A stretch of 46,309 nucleotides of DNA, taken from Ignavibacteriales bacterium. Its GTDB lineage: Bacteria; Bacteroidota; Ignavibacteria; UBA10030; UBA8401. Made by a program: the position numbers and the translations under genes. The stretch is taken from the NCBI GenBank assembly GCA_026390635.1, contig JAPLFO010000160.1, positions 1-46,309 of the forward strand. Reading direction: 5' to 3'. The notes under the pieces are model-generated. The model was not told the DNA's origin. It did not search any database and worked only from the letters and a program-made list of their open reading frames with translations. This document shows, piece by piece, positions 43,446 to 46,309 of the stretch (position 1 is its first letter; each line of letters begins with the position of its first letter).

Positions 43446-44981
43446 TCATTTTTTTCTAATCAATTCCCGCACATTCTCCGTAATGAGCTTGAAGTCTGTC
43501 TTCCCGCTTGCCATCTTCGGAAGGACTTCCAGGACAAAGAATCGCTTCGGCCTCGCGATTGCAGGCAATTGACCGGCCATTTCCTTCAATATGCGACGCT
43601 CATCGATCGGTCGAGTGATCGCAGCGACTATTTTCGCCCCTCGCATTGCATCCGGAATTTCCACGACACAACAGGACACCTCCGGCGGAAGCAGGCTTTC
43701 CAATACTTCTTCAACGCGGATAAGGGAGATCATCTCGCCGCCGATTTTGACGAACCGGCGGAGCCTGCCGACGTGCCAGAGGAATCCATCCGCGTCCATA
43801 TACCCCATATCGCCTGTATCGTACCAGCCATTGTGAAAGGCCCGTGCCGTGGCTTCCAGATCATCGAAATAGCCGGAGAAGACGCTTTCTCCCTTCACCA
43901 GAATTTTGCCGATTTCTCCGGATCGACACTCATCGCCAGTATCATACTGTTCCAGACGGATGCGGATGTTCGGCAGGACCCGGCCGACGCTTCCCGGACG
44001 ATGCTGGTCGAGAGTGTTGACCGTTATGATCGGACTGGTTTCTGTAGTTCCATATCCTTCATAAATATTGATACCATGCTTTTTCAGATATTCCTGCCGC
44101 AGCGACTCGGGCAATTTGTCCGCTCCTGTTACAACCAGCTTCAATGATTTGAAATCGCCGGGTTGAGAATGATGCAGGTAACCCCAGAGAAACGAAGGTG
44201 TTCCAACAAGGAATGTAGGCTTTTCTTTCTTGATAATAGTGCAGATCGTTTTATGGTCCATCGGATTGACGTAGGTGACGATTGTCATTCCGAATCGGAA
44301 TGGAAGCCATAGATTCGTGGTCAGGCCGAAGACGTGGAAGAACGGTAGACTCGCGAACATGACGTCATCGGAGGAAAACGGATAGACCAGTGATATTGCT
44401 TCAAGATTTGCCTCGATGTTCCGGTGTGTCAGAGGGACGGCTTTGGGTTCCTGTTCGCTTCCTGTTGTAAACAGGATCACGGCAGTGTCGTCCATTTCGG
44501 TGCGGGGAAATCTGGAGATGATGCGTTCCTCAGAAGCGCCGGCACGCAGCACCGCTTTTGTTTTGTCGAGCAACGAAACGCCCCCGAGCAGGTCTTCGAT
44601 ATACACAAAACCGTTCATCATCGGCGCATTCATCTTTTCGAGTAGCCCCTTTGCGGTGATGACGGTTTCGAAGTCGCATTTCTTTCGCGCAAAGTCGACG
44701 TTGTTTTGCAGACCGGTGGAGTAGTTCAGGAGGACGGGCGTCTTACCGTTCATCAGCAGGGCAAGTATGACAAGAGCGGCACCGGCCGAGGTGGGGAGCA
44801 TAACACCGACGATTGGATCTTCCACATGCTGTAATTTACCGGCAAGGAGAATGGCGGCTGTGAGTGCACGGCCATAGGTGAATTTCTTATTGAGGCCGCA
44901 ATCAATAAATGCGGTCTTCCTGTCGAACTGTTTCGCGATGCGGACAAATTGATAATGGAGCGGCTCTCTCTGCACGGACAT
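43446..44981 (-). CDS. AMP-dependent acyl-CoA/acyl-ACP synthetase (Aas ligase-domain-like)
   Basis: 511 residues from ATG 44981, two bases after the stop of the DUF1295 gene; an upstream ATG at 45005 would overlap that gene by 22 bp. The ANL-superfamily enzyme has a P-loop VILFTTGSEQEPKAVPLTHRN, the segment FASLPFFHVFGLTTNLWLP typical of the Aas ligase domain, INIYEGYGTTETSP, DTGDMGYMDADGFLWHVGR and the C-terminal Lys in PKMASGKTDF. It activates a fatty acid as an adenylate and transfers it to CoA or ACP. No acyltransferase domain is fused. Pairing with a membrane DUF1295 protein suggests lipid metabolism. Confidence 0.85.
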   Translation of the reverse strand: MSVQREPLHYQFVRIAKQFDRKTAFIDCGLNKKFTYGRALTAAILLAGKLQHVEDPIVGVMLPTSAGAALVILALLMNGKTPVLLNYSTGLQNNVDFARKKCDFETVITAKGLLEKMNAPMMNGFVYIEDLLGGVSLLDKTKAVLRAGASEERIISRFPRTEMDDTAVILFTTGSEQEPKAVPLTHRNIEANLEAISLVYPFSSDDVMFASLPFFHVFGLTTNLWLPFRFGMTIVTYVNPMDHKTICTIIKKEKPTFLVGTPSFLWGYLHHSQPGDFKSLKLVVTGADKLPESLRQEYLKKHGINIYEGYGTTETSPIITVNTLDQHRPGSVGRVLPNIRIRLEQYDTGDECRSGEIGKILVKGESVFSGYFDDLEATARAFHNGWYDTGDMGYMDADGFLWHVGRLRRFVKIGGEMISLIRVEEVLESLLPPEVSCCVVEIPDAMRGAKIVAAITRPIDERRILKEMAGQLPAIARPKRFFVLEVLPKMASGKTDFKLITENVRELIRKK

Positions 44982-44983
44982 AC

Positions 44984-45760
44984 TTAGTGATTCCCGGGAA
45001 ACCATGGAAAAAATGTATTAGTGTTGTGCACATACGCTGCGTAACCGGGGCGGGTCTTCATCGTTTTTTCGAGCAACGTCACTCCGGAAACGCGCATCAA
45101 CAAGATTGTCATAAGCAGTGGAGAGTAGACCGTCCACCAGCTTCCCGACGATACCGCAAAAATGAAGAAGCCCCACCATTGAACCGCATCGCCAAAATAG
45201 TTCGGATGGCGCGTAAAACGCCACAGTCCATGTGTCAAGATCTTTCCCCCGTTGGATGGGTCAGATCTAAAAGCGGCAAGTTGATAGTCGCCAACCGATT
45301 CAAAGAAGAAGCCGACCGCCCAGACACACGCGCCGGCGTAAGCGTATATGCTGATCGGTCCTTGATGCCCGGCCGCCTGAACCGCTAGGAGGGGAATGGC
45401 GATCATCCATAACAAGACGCCTTGAAGCAGAAAAACCTTAAAGAAGGAAACCCACCACCATCGCACTCCATGCTCTTTTCTCCATTGAGCATACCGAAAA
45501 TCCTCCGCCTTCCCTTTGTTGCGGAGAAAGATGTGAATGCTCAGCCGCAGTCCCCACAGTGTGACCAGAACTGTCAGAAGTGTTTGCTGTGCCGTATGTC
45601 CGGAGAAATAGAATGCCGCAAGGTTGGTGCTGACAAAGCCGGTTCCCCAGAAAACATCGACGATGCTGGAATTCTTCATGGCCAGGCTCAGCAGCCAGAG
45701 AGCCGTCATCATGCCAAGAATAAGTGCGCCGCACACAAGACAAAGTTCAGAGAGGTCCAT
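44984..45760 (-). CDS. DUF1295 family membrane protein (steroid 5-alpha-reductase-like)
   Basis: 258 residues with about six membrane segments. Motifs of the DUF1295 family are NSSIVDVFWGTGF near the start, LRNKGKAEDFRYAQWR, and TRHPNYFGDAVQWWGFF and KTRPGYAAYV near the end, which in related reductases and methyltransferases bind NADPH or SAM. The substrate is unknown; lipid or isoprenoid is likely. First gene of the minus-strand unit. Confidence 0.88.
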   Translation of the reverse strand: MDLSELCLVCGALILGMMTALWLLSLAMKNSSIVDVFWGTGFVSTNLAAFYFSGHTAQQTLLTVLVTLWGLRLSIHIFLRNKGKAEDFRYAQWRKEHGVRWWWVSFFKVFLLQGVLLWMIAIPLLAVQAAGHQGPISIYAYAGACVWAVGFFFESVGDYQLAAFRSDPSNGGKILTHGLWRFTRHPNYFGDAVQWWGFFIFAVSSGSWWTVYSPLLMTILLMRVSGVTLLEKTMKTRPGYAAYVHNTNTFFPWFPGNH

Positions 45761-45948
45761 CGTAGTCTCGGAAGTAATTCAAATGAGATTGCAAAAGTAT
45801 CGCCCATCCAGCGCATCTGCGTCATTTTGCCTGACAATGAATGCAATATATGAAACGTCACAGTAGGTAACACTCAACAGGTCGCAATTGTTCTAATGAG
45901 AGCGGTCACGTTCGAGCATCGTTTTCGAGAGGTTGATGTTGCGGGGAA

Positions 45949-45990
45949 TATAGAAAAGGCTGATTCTTTTCGGAATTGGCCTTTTCTATA
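45949..45990. terminator. Stem-loop, possible terminator
   Basis: A perfect 12-bp stem TATAGAAAAGGC / GCCTTTTCTATA with an 18-nt loop. It is symmetric and could stop transcription from either side. It borders repeat copy B. The remainder of 45761-45948 shows no gene. Confidence 0.5.
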
Positions 45991-46147
45991 GCGGGGACCC
46001 CGATACAAGCATCGGGGTAAACATGATCCCGCAAAAAAGCTGCGGGATTTCGCTCTCCGCCTTCGGCAGAGAGCTCAACTTGACATCCAATCTGTTTGGT
46101 ACTACACAAAACGCCGACGCCCCCAAATGGGGGCGTCATCGTTCTTG

Positions 46148-46157
<10 letters not shown>
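45991..46157. repeat. tRNA-linked dispersed repeat, copy B
   Basis: Contains four hairpins in a row: ACCCCGAT / ATCGGGGT (45997-46018), ATCCCGC / GCGGGAT (near 46024-46047), TCTCCGCC / GGCAGAGA, and GACGCCCCC / GGGGGCGTC (46116-46137). The ten bases TAGCGGGGAC, the end of the adjoining tRNA, occur at both ends (45989-45998 and 46148-46157). Confidence 0.65.
46116..46137 (-). terminator. Terminator of the initiator tRNA
   Basis: A perfect 9-bp stem GACGCCCCC / GGGGGCGTC with loop AAAT; read on the minus strand it is followed by GGCGTTTTGTG, 10 bp after the tRNA end. Confidence 0.7.
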
Positions 46158-46207
<50 letters not shown>

Positions 46208-46220
<13 letters not shown>

Positions 46221-46309
46221 ATGTATAATTCTTTCTATTGCTGAAAGCCTCGGCGGCCAAAGGCCGACGGGCTCCACCCCGCGATGTATAATTCTTTCTA
46301 TTGCTGAAA
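46208..46309. repeat. 39-bp direct repeat including the tRNA 5' end
   Basis: 46208-46246 is repeated exactly at 46271-46309: the first 13 nt of the tRNA plus 26 nt of leader. The 24 bases between contain GGCC-AAA-GGCC. The second copy ends at the window edge, so it may be the start of a second tRNA copy or an assembly-end repeat. Confidence 0.7.

Overview
The window looks like chromosome from a member of the Bacteroidota / Ignavibacteria (FCB) group. Two secreted proteins (ends at 38010 and 41924) carry the type IX secretion C-terminal sorting tail, with the YPNPFNPST motif, the GMYFY motif and a terminal Lys-rich K-LxLLK end. Other FCB-like traits are the tripartite Hip module, CotH/lamin-tail secreted proteins, DUF11-rich surface proteins and generally weak Shine-Dalgarno sequences. 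Base composition is close to even. There is no sign of a prophage or CRISPR array.

Layout. (1) 1-12214, + strand: a surface-protein locus of three co-directional genes, namely the tail of a DUF11-type protein, an invasin/intimin-like Ig-repeat protein split by an apparent one-base frameshift near 2737, and a 2240-residue protein with many DUF11-like beta-sandwich domains ending in an OmpA peptidoglycan-binding domain. (2) 12351-17054: arginine biosynthesis, with argD divergent from argC-argJ-argB. The divergent promoter region holds a nearly perfect tandem ARG-box (ArgR/AhrC) operator at 13568-13603. (3) 17124-19976: a large FAD/4Fe-4S oxidase of the glycolate/D-lactate dehydrogenase type. 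(4) 20007-21601: a hipB-hipS-hipT tripartite toxin-antitoxin operon with three phased operator-like repeats upstream and a deletion/frameshift in the kinase C-terminus. (5) 21660-23173: enoyl-CoA hydratase followed by an overlapping DUF1345 membrane protein. (6) 23374-31462: a class C beta-lactamase-like hydrolase, a 606-residue protein of unknown function, an M49 (dipeptidyl-peptidase III-like) lipoprotein, and a divergent S15 CocE/NonD hydrolase. (7) 31545-34913: a six-PAS hybrid histidine kinase. (8) 35011-41924: two T9SS-tailed secreted proteins (CotH kinase with lamin-tail domains; serine hydrolase with a C-terminal propeller-like region) around a small SGNH hydrolase. (9) 42635-45760, minus strand: DUF1295 protein, Aas-like acyl-activating ligase and a bacterioferritin-comigratory peroxiredoxin fused to a membrane segment, followed by an initiator tRNA (minus, 46148-46220).

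The gene-poor stretches (38923-39596, 41925-42634, 45761-46309) are built largely of small dispersed palindromic repeats, a 119-bp MITE-like element and an IS3-type transposase remnant. One member of the palindromic repeats appears to have been inserted in frame inside the T9SS sorting tail of the hydrolase ending at 41924, and a related sequence sits between argC and argJ. A second repeat type abuts the initiator tRNA and recurs 3.8 kb away, interrupted there by the MITE.

Functionally the window mixes housekeeping (arginine synthesis, fatty-acyl and organic-acid oxidation, translation initiation) with an accessory exported repertoire for surface adhesion and peptide/ester breakdown. All functional names rest on reading motifs by eye; no database search was run.
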